Origin: an archaeon
GTDB taxonomy: Archaea; Micrarchaeota; Micrarchaeia; Norongarragalinales; UBA97
Direction of reading: 5' to 3'
Assembly (NCBI GenBank): GCA_020057405.1
Contig: JAGVFW010000003.1
Span: 1-64,000, forward strand
Length of the DNA stretch: 64,000 nt
Part shown: positions 57,450 through 64,000 of the stretch, piece by piece
Layout of the letters: every line of letters begins with the position of its first letter
How positions within the stretch are numbered: position 1 is the stretch's first letter
Notes under the pieces: generated by a model
Database searches by the model: none
What the model was told of the DNA's origin: nothing
Seen by the model: the letters and a program-made list of their open reading frames with translations, nothing else
Position numbers and translations under genes: made by a program

Positions 57450-58117
57450 CGCGACGCCGCCTTCCGAAGTTCCTTGATTGCCGCTGCGGCATTTGGTGCG
57501 CAGAAGACTGCGGCGCCTGCGACAAAAGCCGTGACGCCTGCTTTTGCAAGTATCGGTGCGGTCTTGTCGTTAACTCCGCCGTCGGCCATGAAAAGGGCTT
57601 TGAGTTTTAGGGCGGTTGCGGCTTTTGCGATTTGGCGGAACTTGGGCATGACTTTTGGCATGAACGCTTGTCCGCTGTAGCCGGGCGCTACCGTCATCGG
57701 CAGGATGTAGTCGCACTCGGCCAAGAGGGCAGGTGTGATTTTTGAGGCGGGAGTGGCGGGAACGAGGGCGAGGCCGGCTCCGCAACCGTGCTTTTTGATG
57801 AGCTTGAGGGTCTGCACGATTTGCTTTTCGGTGCCGGCTTCGACGTGGATGCAAATGCTTGCGGCACCGGCTTTTGCGTAGTCTTTGATGACGAGCCACG
57901 GAGTGCGGATCATGAGGTGAACGTCAAGGGGCAACTGGACTGCTTTTGCAAGTAGTTTGACGGTTGGGACGCCGTAGTTTACTCGGGGGACAAACTTTCC
58001 GTCCATGACGTCAACGTGGAGAATGTCGGCGCCGGCTTTTTGGGCGCGCTTGGCTTCTGCGGCGAGCCGAGTTTGGTCGGCTGCCAGGATGCTTGGTGCA
58101 ATGATGACGCGCGTCAT
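57446..58117 (-). CDS. rpe: Ribulose-phosphate 3-epimerase
   Basis: Rpe interconverts ribulose-5-phosphate and xylulose-5-phosphate. The 223-residue TIM barrel has PSILAADQTRLAAEA, HVDVMDGKFVPRVNYG with the metal-binding His-Asp, DVHLMIRTPW, ICIHVEAGT, GLALVPATPAS, MTVAPGYSGQAFMP and MADGGVNDKTAP. The usual substrate-binding and catalytic residues are present. Overlap with pyrC links pentose phosphates to nucleotide synthesis in one transcript. Confidence 0.93.
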   Translation of the reverse strand: MTRVIIAPSILAADQTRLAAEAKRAQKAGADILHVDVMDGKFVPRVNYGVPTVKLLAKAVQLPLDVHLMIRTPWLVIKDYAKAGAASICIHVEAGTEKQIVQTLKLIKKHGCGAGLALVPATPASKITPALLAECDYILPMTVAPGYSGQAFMPKVMPKFRQIAKAATALKLKALFMADGGVNDKTAPILAKAGVTAFVAGAAVFCAPNAAAAIKELRKAASR

Positions 58118-58129
58118 GCCGGGTTCACC

Positions 58130-58699
58130 TTAGTGGGGCTCGCGGCGAGAGTCCTCGCCTGCCTCGTGGCGTTTTTTGACTGCCTTGAAAACTTTCTCGA
58201 CAAGCACCTCGGGTGACGAGTCGTGAAGCACGAGTGCTTTAGTCGGCCGGTCTGCCCGTCTGGAAACTGCGGGAAAGAGCTCGGTGACGCCTCCAAGGCC
58301 GGCGAGGAGGCCGATGACCTTGTTTTCGTCAAAGGCGATTGTCAGCTCGTTTAGCGTGCCCATGCCACCGTGGAGGGAAATGACCGCGTCGCTTGCGCGC
58401 ACGAGGAGAAGGTTTCTGCCCTTGAAGCCAAAGCCGGTCGTTGAGATGAAGTCGTGGTTCTTGTATGGATACTTTTTGCGCCTGTGTTCGGTGATGCTGC
58501 TAACGGGAGAGAATCCCACTACGGTGCCGCCCGCCTGCTTGGCGGCCTTTGCGGCTTCTTCAGGCAATCCGGGGCACGCGCCGTTGACGAGCACGCAACC
58601 GGTCTTGGCAATCTCACGGCCAACGGCCCTTGCCTTTCTGACCTCGTCGGCTGAAAAGCGGCTTGCGGCCGAGCCGATGACGCCAATGCAGTGTTTCAT
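58130..58699 (-). CDS. LOG-like/TIGR00725-type nucleotide-binding protein
   Basis: The 189-residue protein has a Rossmann-like fold: HCIGVIGSAAS, a VLVNGACPGLPEEAAKAA segment, GFSPVSS, and SLHGGMGTLNELTIAF. That last segment resembles the PGGxGTxxE motif of the LOG/SLOG superfamily with His in place of Pro. Members include cytokinin-activating phosphoribohydrolases and nucleotide-sensing proteins. The exact role is uncertain. The ATG at 58699 begins the first strand. It lies 12 bp upstream of rpe and downstream of pyrF in the same strand. Confidence 0.75.
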   Translation of the reverse strand: MKHCIGVIGSAASRFSADEVRKARAVGREIAKTGCVLVNGACPGLPEEAAKAAKQAGGTVVGFSPVSSITEHRRKKYPYKNHDFISTTGFGFKGRNLLLVRASDAVISLHGGMGTLNELTIAFDENKVIGLLAGLGGVTELFPAVSRRADRPTKALVLHDSSPEVLVEKVFKAVKKRHEAGEDSRREPH

Positions 58700-58730
58700 A
58701 AGTAAATGCATGTAGGGGAGTGCAAGCTTT

Positions 58731-59462
58731 TTATGGTGTTGCCGCAAGCAGTTTTTCGCACAACGATTTTGCGGCTTCGCGCATCAGCTCTTCCCCGCCG
58801 GCGTTGTAGATGGCTCGGCCGACAATCGGGTGGAAGCGTTTGCCTGCCGCCTTGGCACCCTCGCTTATGTCGCCGCCTTGTGCGACAAAGCCGGGTGAGT
58901 AGAATGCGAAGTCGGCGCCAAGGGATTTCTCAAGCTCCTGCCGGTATTGGGTAATCTTTTCCGGCTTGGTACCCGGGACGACGAAGTCGCGAACGCCCAT
59001 GCGCGCTGCAAGCGACAGGATGCGTGAGGGAGAATCGTTTGAGAGGTAGCCGCCGTCAGACTGGAGGAATCGCTCGTGAGTCATTTCGCCGGCGACGATG
59101 ACTGAAAGGCCGGCGTCCTGCACTGCCTGCGTCCAGGCGACTTGCGTTGCCGGTCCGGACATTGGGACGAGGATGATTGAGTCGACGCCGGCCTCAGCGC
59201 AGGCGGCAACAAAAGGCGCGCCCGTGTCGGGAATGTCGGTGCCGGCTTTTTGGTGGTCGTAGATGATTGGCTTGTCGCAAAGTGCGCGGATTTCCTTGAC
59301 GACCGAAGGCAGGCCATAGCGGAGCGCGAGTGTGAAGCCCAGCTTGTAGGCGCCGATTCCTTCCAGGTCGGCAGTCGCCTTTACTAGGGCGCGCAGGTGG
59401 TCGAGGGTCGCCACGTCACAGGCGGGCACGATGCTTTTGTCTGCGGCGATGATGCGTTTCAT
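58731..59462 (-). CDS. pyrF: Orotidine 5'-phosphate decarboxylase
   Basis: PyrF makes UMP from OMP. The 243-residue TIM-barrel protein has the catalytic motif YDHQKAGTDIPDTG (Asp-x-Lys...Asp), preceded by IGAYKLGFTLALRYG, VDSIILVPMSG, and followed by a phosphate-binding FHPIVGRAIY with Arg. It is longer than the shortest archaeal PyrF. The stop of pyrE overlaps its start by 4 bp, giving a pyrE-pyrF unit. Confidence 0.88.
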   Translation of the reverse strand: MKRIIAADKSIVPACDVATLDHLRALVKATADLEGIGAYKLGFTLALRYGLPSVVKEIRALCDKPIIYDHQKAGTDIPDTGAPFVAACAEAGVDSIILVPMSGPATQVAWTQAVQDAGLSVIVAGEMTHERFLQSDGGYLSNDSPSRILSLAARMGVRDFVVPGTKPEKITQYRQELEKSLGADFAFYSPGFVAQGGDISEGAKAAGKRFHPIVGRAIYNAGGEELMREAAKSLCEKLLAATP

Positions 59463-60196
59463 TCCGATAGCCTCACTGCGCCGTACTTAACATAGTATTC
59501 AATCCACGCGCGCTTGATTTGCGGCTCTAGGTCGTCCTTGACGGCTGAGAAGATGTCCTGCATGGTAAGGACTGAAACGGATTTGATGCCGAGCTCGGAT
59601 TCAAACGCCTGCACTGCGCTCTTGTCGCCCACAATGGTTGCGTCGCCCATGAGCTCTTGCCGGTCAACCGCTAAGACAAGGCCGGCGAGCTTGAAGTCGG
59701 GCAGGGCTTTAAGCCGTTCGAGCGCGTCGTACTTGGCCTTGCCGGTGGTGATTACGTCGTCGACTAGGAGGATGCTTGAGCCCGCAGTCCACGAACCTGC
59801 ACCAGTGATTACCTGGTCGGCGGCTAGGTCGCCGTAGTTTTTCGCCTCCTTGCGGTCGTAGAGGAGCGAGGTGTTCTTGCCGTAAAGCTCGAATAGTCCT
59901 TCGCAGGAGAGTGCCGCAAGCGTTATGCCCTTGTAGGCCGGGCCGAAGATGAATGTGAAGTCCTTGAGTACTCCGGCGCGCACGCCCTGGGCGATTGCGG
60001 TTGCGTAGGCGCGCTTGAGGGCCGACTGCGACTCGCCGTCACAGAGGGCGCCGATGTTGATGAAGTTGGGGCTCTTGCGACCGCTTTTGAATGTGAAGAA
60101 GCTTTTTTCATCGGACGCGATTTTGAGGGCTTTTTTTGTAAGGAGGAGTTCTAGAAACTCTTTTTTGGCCGCTGCGAAGTCGGGCGATAGTTCCAT
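59459..60196 (-). CDS. pyrE: Orotate phosphoribosyltransferase
   Basis: PyrE joins orotate to PRPP to form OMP. The 245-residue type I PRTase has the PRPP-binding motif SILLVDDVITTGKAKY, FIFGPAYKGITLAAL, and the flexible catalytic loop near LLYDRKEAKNYGD. It is slightly longer than the typical 200-215 residues, with extra N- and C-terminal helices. It lies 5 bp downstream of prs, its PRPP source, and overlaps pyrF. Confidence 0.93.
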   Translation of the reverse strand: MELSPDFAAAKKEFLELLLTKKALKIASDEKSFFTFKSGRKSPNFINIGALCDGESQSALKRAYATAIAQGVRAGVLKDFTFIFGPAYKGITLAALSCEGLFELYGKNTSLLYDRKEAKNYGDLAADQVITGAGSWTAGSSILLVDDVITTGKAKYDALERLKALPDFKLAGLVLAVDRQELMGDATIVGDKSAVQAFESELGIKSVSVLTMQDIFSAVKDDLEPQIKRAWIEYYVKYGAVRLSE

Positions 60197-60201
60197 TTCA
60201 A

Positions 60202-61185
60202 TCAGAGGGTCTTTTGGCCTTGGCTGTTGCGTTTGAAGAAGAGCTCGCTCACGCTGCGGTTCTCGTGGATGCGGATAATCGCCTCGCTTAGAAGCGGGGC
60301 GAGTGATACTTGCGTGACGTTTTTGGGCGCACCGGGCCGTAGGAGGATGCTGTTGGTGACGATGAGCTCCTTTACGCCGCTTGCGGCGATGTTCTCAAAT
60401 GCCTTGCCGCTAAAGACCGCGTGGCTTGCGCAGGCGAACACTTGCTTTGCGCCCTTTGCGTGAAGCGACTTGACTGCGGGCAGAAGCGTGCTTGCGGTGT
60501 CGACCATGTCGTCGGCGATGATGCAGGTCTTGCCGCTCACTTCGCCGATGACGTGGATGATTTCGCTCGCGTTGGGCTCCGGCCGCCGCTTGTCAAGGAC
60601 GGTTAGGGGAACGTCGAGGAGGCGGGCGAGGTTTCGCGCGCGCTTGACGCCGCCCACGTCAGGGCTGACGATGACGGCGTTTTTCAGTTCCTTGCCGAGT
60701 TTCTTCTTGAAGTGCTCCGCGAACATCCAAATCGCGCTTAAGTCGTCGATTGGCACGCGGAAGAAGCCCTCGATGCCGCTTGAGTGCAAATCAACGCACA
60801 CTACAGCATCGGCGCCCGCGTTCTCGATGATGCTGGCGACGAGCGCCGCACTGATTGGGCTGCGGCCAATGAGCCTATCTTGCCTTGCGTATCCGTAATA
60901 GGGGATGACTGCGATGACGCGGTGGGCGCTTGCCCGCCTTGCCGCGTCGATGAGAAGCGCCAGTTCCATGAAGTTGTCGTTGACTGGAGCTGACGTGGGT
61001 TGGATGACGAAAACGTCCTTGCCGCGCACGCTCTCGCCGATGAGGACATTGTACTCGCCGTCGGAAAACTTCTTGACTTCAACGGTAGTGAGTTTGGCGC
61101 CAAGCTGTGCTGCAATCTCGTTGGCTAATGGAAGATTCGCCGTTCCAGCAAGTAGTTTTAGTTCTGAAGCTGCCGTTAAGCCCAC
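60202..61185 (-). CDS. prs: Ribose-phosphate pyrophosphokinase
   Basis: Prs makes PRPP from ribose-5-phosphate and ATP for nucleotide synthesis. The 327-residue protein has SDGEYNVLIGESVRGKDVFV, IPYYGYARQDRL, VVCVDLHSSGIEGFF, the catalytic Lys region (LDKRRPEPNAS) and the PRPP loop CIIADDMVDTASTL. Length fits class I enzymes. It starts the prs-pyrE-pyrF unit and has a TATA-like TTAAATATCC about 30 nt upstream. Confidence 0.95.
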   Translation of the reverse strand: MGLTAASELKLLAGTANLPLANEIAAQLGAKLTTVEVKKFSDGEYNVLIGESVRGKDVFVIQPTSAPVNDNFMELALLIDAARRASAHRVIAVIPYYGYARQDRLIGRSPISAALVASIIENAGADAVVCVDLHSSGIEGFFRVPIDDLSAIWMFAEHFKKKLGKELKNAVIVSPDVGGVKRARNLARLLDVPLTVLDKRRPEPNASEIIHVIGEVSGKTCIIADDMVDTASTLLPAVKSLHAKGAKQVFACASHAVFSGKAFENIAASGVKELIVTNSILLRPGAPKNVTQVSLAPLLSEAIIRIHENRSVSELFFKRNSQGQKTL

Positions 61186-61244
61186 CTAAGAGCATTAGCC
61201 GGAAACTGGTTTAAATATCCGCGTTGCCTGCTTGGCACGCTACC

Positions 61245-63026
61245 TTAAAGCACGGTGACGCTTTTGGCGAGGTTCCGCGGCTTGTCGGGGGAGATGCCAC
61301 GCTCTTTTGCGGTGTAGTAGGCAAGAAGCTGCAGCGGCACGACGCTTAGGAGGGGGTAGAAGAGTTCGCTTGCCTTTGGCACGCGCAGGAAGGCGTCGTA
61401 GGCGGGGTCCGGCTCGTCGCTGACGCCGATGACAAAAGCCCCGCGCGCCTTTGTCTCAACCGCGTTTGCTAGCGTCTCTGAGCGCGTGATGTCGCTCGGG
61501 TTGATGACGATTACTGGCGTCTCCTTTTCGATTAGTGCGATTGTGCCGTGCTTGAGCTCGCCTGCAGGCATGCCCTCGGCGTGAAGGTAGGAAACTTCCT
61601 TGATTTTGAGGGCGCCTTCTAGTGCGGTTGCAAAGTTGATGCCGCGGGCGATGTAGTAGGCGTCGTGCTTTTTCGCGAGCCACTTCGAGAGTTCCCGCGC
61701 TTTCTCGTCGTTCTCGTCAATGCACTTCTTTACGAGGAGAGGCATTTGGGAAAGCAGTTGCTTGCCTTCTGCAAGCCTGCCGGCCGCTGCAAACGAGAGG
61801 AGCATGCCCACGACGACCTGGTTGACAAATGCCTTTGTCGAGGCGACCGCGATTTCTGGCCCCGCGTTGATGTAGAGGCGTTTGTCGCTCATGCGGTCAA
61901 GTGTGCTGCCCACGACATTCACGAGGGAATAGATTTTCGCGCCCTTCGCTTTCGCCTTCTTCGCTGGCACGACGACATCAGCCGTCTCGCCGCTTTGGCT
62001 GATTGCGAAAATTATGGTGTCCTTCCCCGCCCGGTCGGCAAAGTAAGTGTACTCACTTGCCATCATCACTTCGGCGTGCTTGCCTGCAACCGAGTCAAGG
62101 GCGTAGCGGGTAATCAGGCCGGCGTGGCGGGCGGTGCCCATTGCTATGATGATGACGTTTCGCGCAAGCATCAGGTCGTCTGCGAAATCCTGGACTGCAG
62201 CGTCGTCCTGGCGTAGCGCGTCGGCGACTGCTAGGGGCTGTTCCATGATTTCCTTTAGCATAAAGTCCGCGTAGCCGCCCTTTTGCGCCTGCTCGGCGCT
62301 CCAGTCAACGGTAGTGGGCTTCTTGTCAACGGCAGTGCCGTCGGAAACCTTGAGCACCTGCACCGCGCCTGCAGTCAGGACGGCGATTTCCCCGTCGTCA
62401 AGAAATATGAGGTCGCGGGTGTGTGAGAGGACCGGGGTGGCGTCGCTTGCGGCAATTGCAAATCCTTCGCCAATTGCTGCAATAAGGGGGCTTTCGTTGC
62501 GGACTGCGATGAGTTTTTTCTCGCTTGAGCGGCCTACGAGGAGGGCATAGCTGCCGTGCATCCTTTTTACTGCAAGGCGAACTGCCTCCTCAAGCGTCAC
62601 CCCTTTTGCAAGCTCGTCCTCAATTAAGTGCGCGGCCACTTCGCTGTCGGTATCCGAGCGAAACTCGTGGGTCACGGCTAGGCCGCGCTTTAGTTCCAAG
62701 TAGTTTTCGATGATGCCGTTGTGAACAACTACGAGGTCATTGTCGCAATCAGAATGCGGATGCGCGTTCTCCTGCGTCACTGCGCCGGTTGTTGCCCAGC
62801 GGCAGTGCGCCATGCCGAACTCGCCGTCAAGCTCGCCCCAGTCCTGCGCGGCGCTGACGTCACCGACCATGCCGACTTCCTTTCGGAGTTCAAGTTTTCC
62901 GTCGTTGGCGACGGCTATGCCGCACGAGTCGTAGCCGCGGTATTCGAGTTTTGCGAGGCCCTCGCGCAGGTGGCTTCCCATCGTTCCCTTGGGAAAGTCG
63001 CCGACGATGCCGATGATTCCGCACAT
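61245..63026 (-). CDS. glmS: Glutamine--fructose-6-phosphate aminotransferase
   Basis: GlmS makes glucosamine-6-phosphate, the entry to amino sugars for glycans and the S-layer. The 593-residue protein starts MCGIIGIVG, with Cys2 as the glutaminase nucleophile, so the ATG at 63026 is certain; an earlier in-frame start would bury this Cys. The N-terminal class II GATase has HCRWATTG and HPHSDCDNDLVVVHNG. Two SIS domains (IIAMGTARHAGL, SQSGETADVVVPA, ASTKAFVNQVV) bind the sugar phosphate, and LAKSVTVL ends the chain. A monocistronic gene. Confidence 0.96.
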   Translation of the reverse strand: MCGIIGIVGDFPKGTMGSHLREGLAKLEYRGYDSCGIAVANDGKLELRKEVGMVGDVSAAQDWGELDGEFGMAHCRWATTGAVTQENAHPHSDCDNDLVVVHNGIIENYLELKRGLAVTHEFRSDTDSEVAAHLIEDELAKGVTLEEAVRLAVKRMHGSYALLVGRSSEKKLIAVRNESPLIAAIGEGFAIAASDATPVLSHTRDLIFLDDGEIAVLTAGAVQVLKVSDGTAVDKKPTTVDWSAEQAQKGGYADFMLKEIMEQPLAVADALRQDDAAVQDFADDLMLARNVIIIAMGTARHAGLITRYALDSVAGKHAEVMMASEYTYFADRAGKDTIIFAISQSGETADVVVPAKKAKAKGAKIYSLVNVVGSTLDRMSDKRLYINAGPEIAVASTKAFVNQVVVGMLLSFAAAGRLAEGKQLLSQMPLLVKKCIDENDEKARELSKWLAKKHDAYYIARGINFATALEGALKIKEVSYLHAEGMPAGELKHGTIALIEKETPVIVINPSDITRSETLANAVETKARGAFVIGVSDEPDPAYDAFLRVPKASELFYPLLSVVPLQLLAYYTAKERGISPDKPRNLAKSVTVL

Positions 63027-63198
63027 AACAAAACACCTAGTTTGATGCCAAAGGGGCGGGAGCCTTACGAGCCAGCAAGGCCTTCCCACACCCACCTGTG
63101 CGCACGGGGTGATCCGTTTGCACTATTCTTTTTGCCTCCGGGCGGTATTAAAGCCCGCTAAAGCTTTTTTCCCACAACCGCAACCTTTTTTAACAAAA

Positions 63199-63217
63199 TT
63201 GATAGTATAGTTATCAA
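63199..63217 (+). promoter_or_regulatory. Palindromic operator upstream of the HTH regulator gene
   Basis: TTGATA and TATCAA form a perfect inverted repeat around GTATAGT, close to AT-rich promoter sequence, and a third half-site (TTATCAA) follows at about 63231. The position about 30-50 bp before the ATG suggests autoregulation. Between 63027 and 63198 I see only spacer and T-rich sequence. Confidence 0.45.
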
Positions 63218-63247
63218 ATTATTCATTGCATTATCAAGTTGGTCAAC

Positions 63248-64000
63248 ATGGCTGGTTCGCAGGGACTCCTCCTCCGTGACGGGAAAGCGCTCTCTGCATC
63301 AATAGTCGGCGAAAAGGCGCTCGCCGTTCTAAGCGAGGACCGCCTGCGCATCCTGCGGGCACTCGCCGAGGAGCCCAAGTATCCCACCCAGGTGGCGCGC
63401 GAGTTGCGGATGCAGGTGCAGACGGTCTACTACCACATGCGCCTGCTTGAGGAAAATGAACTGGTTCAGTTTGTCGAGCACGAGGAAAAGGGGGGCGCTA
63501 CTGCAAAGAAGTTCGCCGCAGCTGGTGACGCGCTTGCCGTCGTCGTAAACGAACGCAACTGGAAGCCGTACTCGGCGGGAAAGCTCGCAAAGCCGCCCGC
63601 GTTCCTTGAACACTTCGTCTCGGGTGGTCACCTAGACGCCAAGATGGTGCTCGGTTCGCCCGACGCTCACGGAAAATACCGCGCACGCGGGAGCGAACTG
63701 TGCGCTGCCGAGTTGGCAATGTTTTTGGGCAACTACGCGACATTCTCTTATCCACTCTACTACCTCGACACCGAGATTACGGAAAAAGCCAAACGCGGCA
63801 ACTTAATCGTCATCGGCGGGCCCAAAGTCAACACGCTTGCCGCAGAACTTAACCCGCACCTGCGAGTGCAGTTTGACGAGCGCTCCTTCGCCATCCGCTC
63901 GCAAGTTAGCGGCAAGACCTACGAGGAGAACGTCGGGGTCATCGAAATCACGGAAAATCCGTTCCACCGCGGGAAGAAAATCATTATTTTGGCCGGCATG
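63248..64000 (+). CDS. Winged-helix regulator with S-layer-like C-terminal domain (truncated by window edge)
   Basis: The open frame of 251 codons runs off the window. Residues about 20-85 form an ArsR/TrmB-like winged helix (LSEDRLRILRALAEE, TQVARELRMQVQTVYYHMRLLEEN). The rest has GNLIVIGGPKVNTLAAELNP, VQFDERSF and YEENVGVIEITENPFHRGKKIIILAG, a domain also seen at the end of some archaeal S-layer proteins (about residues 175-251). A hydrophilic spacer lies between them. The family is known as HTH regulators with an S-layer-related ligand-binding module, of unknown targets. Confidence 0.8.
   Translation, partial: MAGSQGLLLRDGKALSASIVGEKALAVLSEDRLRILRALAEEPKYPTQVARELRMQVQTVYYHMRLLEENELVQFVEHEEKGGATAKKFAAAGDALAVVVNERNWKPYSAGKLAKPPAFLEHFVSGGHLDAKMVLGSPDAHGKYRARGSELCAAELAMFLGNYATFSYPLYYLDTEITEKAKRGNLIVIGGPKVNTLAAELNPHLRVQFDERSFAIRSQVSGKTYEENVGVIEITENPFHRGKKIIILAGM

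Overview
The window is a gene-dense stretch of an archaeal chromosome. The archaeal marks are the L11-L1-L10-L12 ribosomal operon, archaeal-type PheRS, membrane-anchored LonB, PCNA, exosome Csl4, RpoL, DUF373 protein, SepF/FtsZ, ATCase with a PyrI chain, CTP-type riboflavin kinase, archaeal riboflavin synthase, and a tRNA-Arg with archaeal-style introns. Bacterial-looking families mixed with compact genes, short spacers and many overlapping starts and stops recall Diapherotrites/Micrarchaeota-like DPANN archaea. That placement is an inference, not proven by any single gene here. Some genes look leaderless (TATA-like box about 25-30 nt before the start codon); others have clear GGAGG-type ribosome binding sites.

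Layout. 1-5.5 kb: secreted-protein pieces, cysS, a UPF0173 hydrolase and two toxin-antitoxin pairs. 5.6-8.1 kb: ribosomal stalk operon. 8.1-10.8 kb: a large membrane-anchored protein carrying both an M23 endopeptidase and a lytic-transglycosylase domain, a peptidoglycan-hydrolase architecture in an archaeon. 10.8-18.8 kb: PheRS, a short-chain dehydrogenase, RNase Z, LonB. 18.8-20.8 kb: PRC-barrel protein, SepF and FtsZ (cell division). 21.2-22.0 kb: a long gene-free stretch full of hairpins, possibly a structured RNA. 22.0-22.8 kb: a triosephosphate isomerase whose first two strands sit at the C-terminus, i.e. a natural circular permutant. 22.8-30.8 kb: DUF373, stomatin, Nudix, SpoIIM-like protein, Csl4, RpoL, signal peptidase, PCNA, FKBP lipoprotein. 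30.9-34 kb: unknowns, two Tyr/Gly-rich secreted proteins, and a LAGLIDADG protein gene running into a tRNA-Arg(CCT) that appears to contain two introns. 34-38 kb: a CPA2 antiporter with an extra membrane domain and a coupled coiled-coil protein. 38-47 kb: pyrK-pyrD, a GT-B-like glycosyltransferase, and carA-carB-pyrB-pyrI. 47-52.9 kb: an accessory island of small membrane and secreted proteins (DUF4382 lipoprotein, DUF3494 ice-binding-like protein, lmo0937-like, LEA-like, ArsR, BofA-like, degenerate cupredoxin) preceded by a 19-bp tandem repeat array. 52.9-56 kb: riboflavin genes. 56-61.2 kb: pyrC, rpe, a LOG-like protein, pyrF, pyrE, prs. 61.2-64 kb: glmS and a truncated HTH regulator gene.

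Together the window encodes the whole route from bicarbonate/glutamine to UMP (carAB, pyrBI, pyrC, pyrDK, pyrE, pyrF) with PRPP synthase, and most of riboflavin/FMN synthesis. That is much more biosynthesis than in the most reduced DPANN symbionts. The most striking items are the circularly permuted TIM, the M23-transglycosylase fusion, the two-intron tRNA overlapped by a LAGLIDADG gene, and the 48-53 kb island with an ice-binding-like protein.
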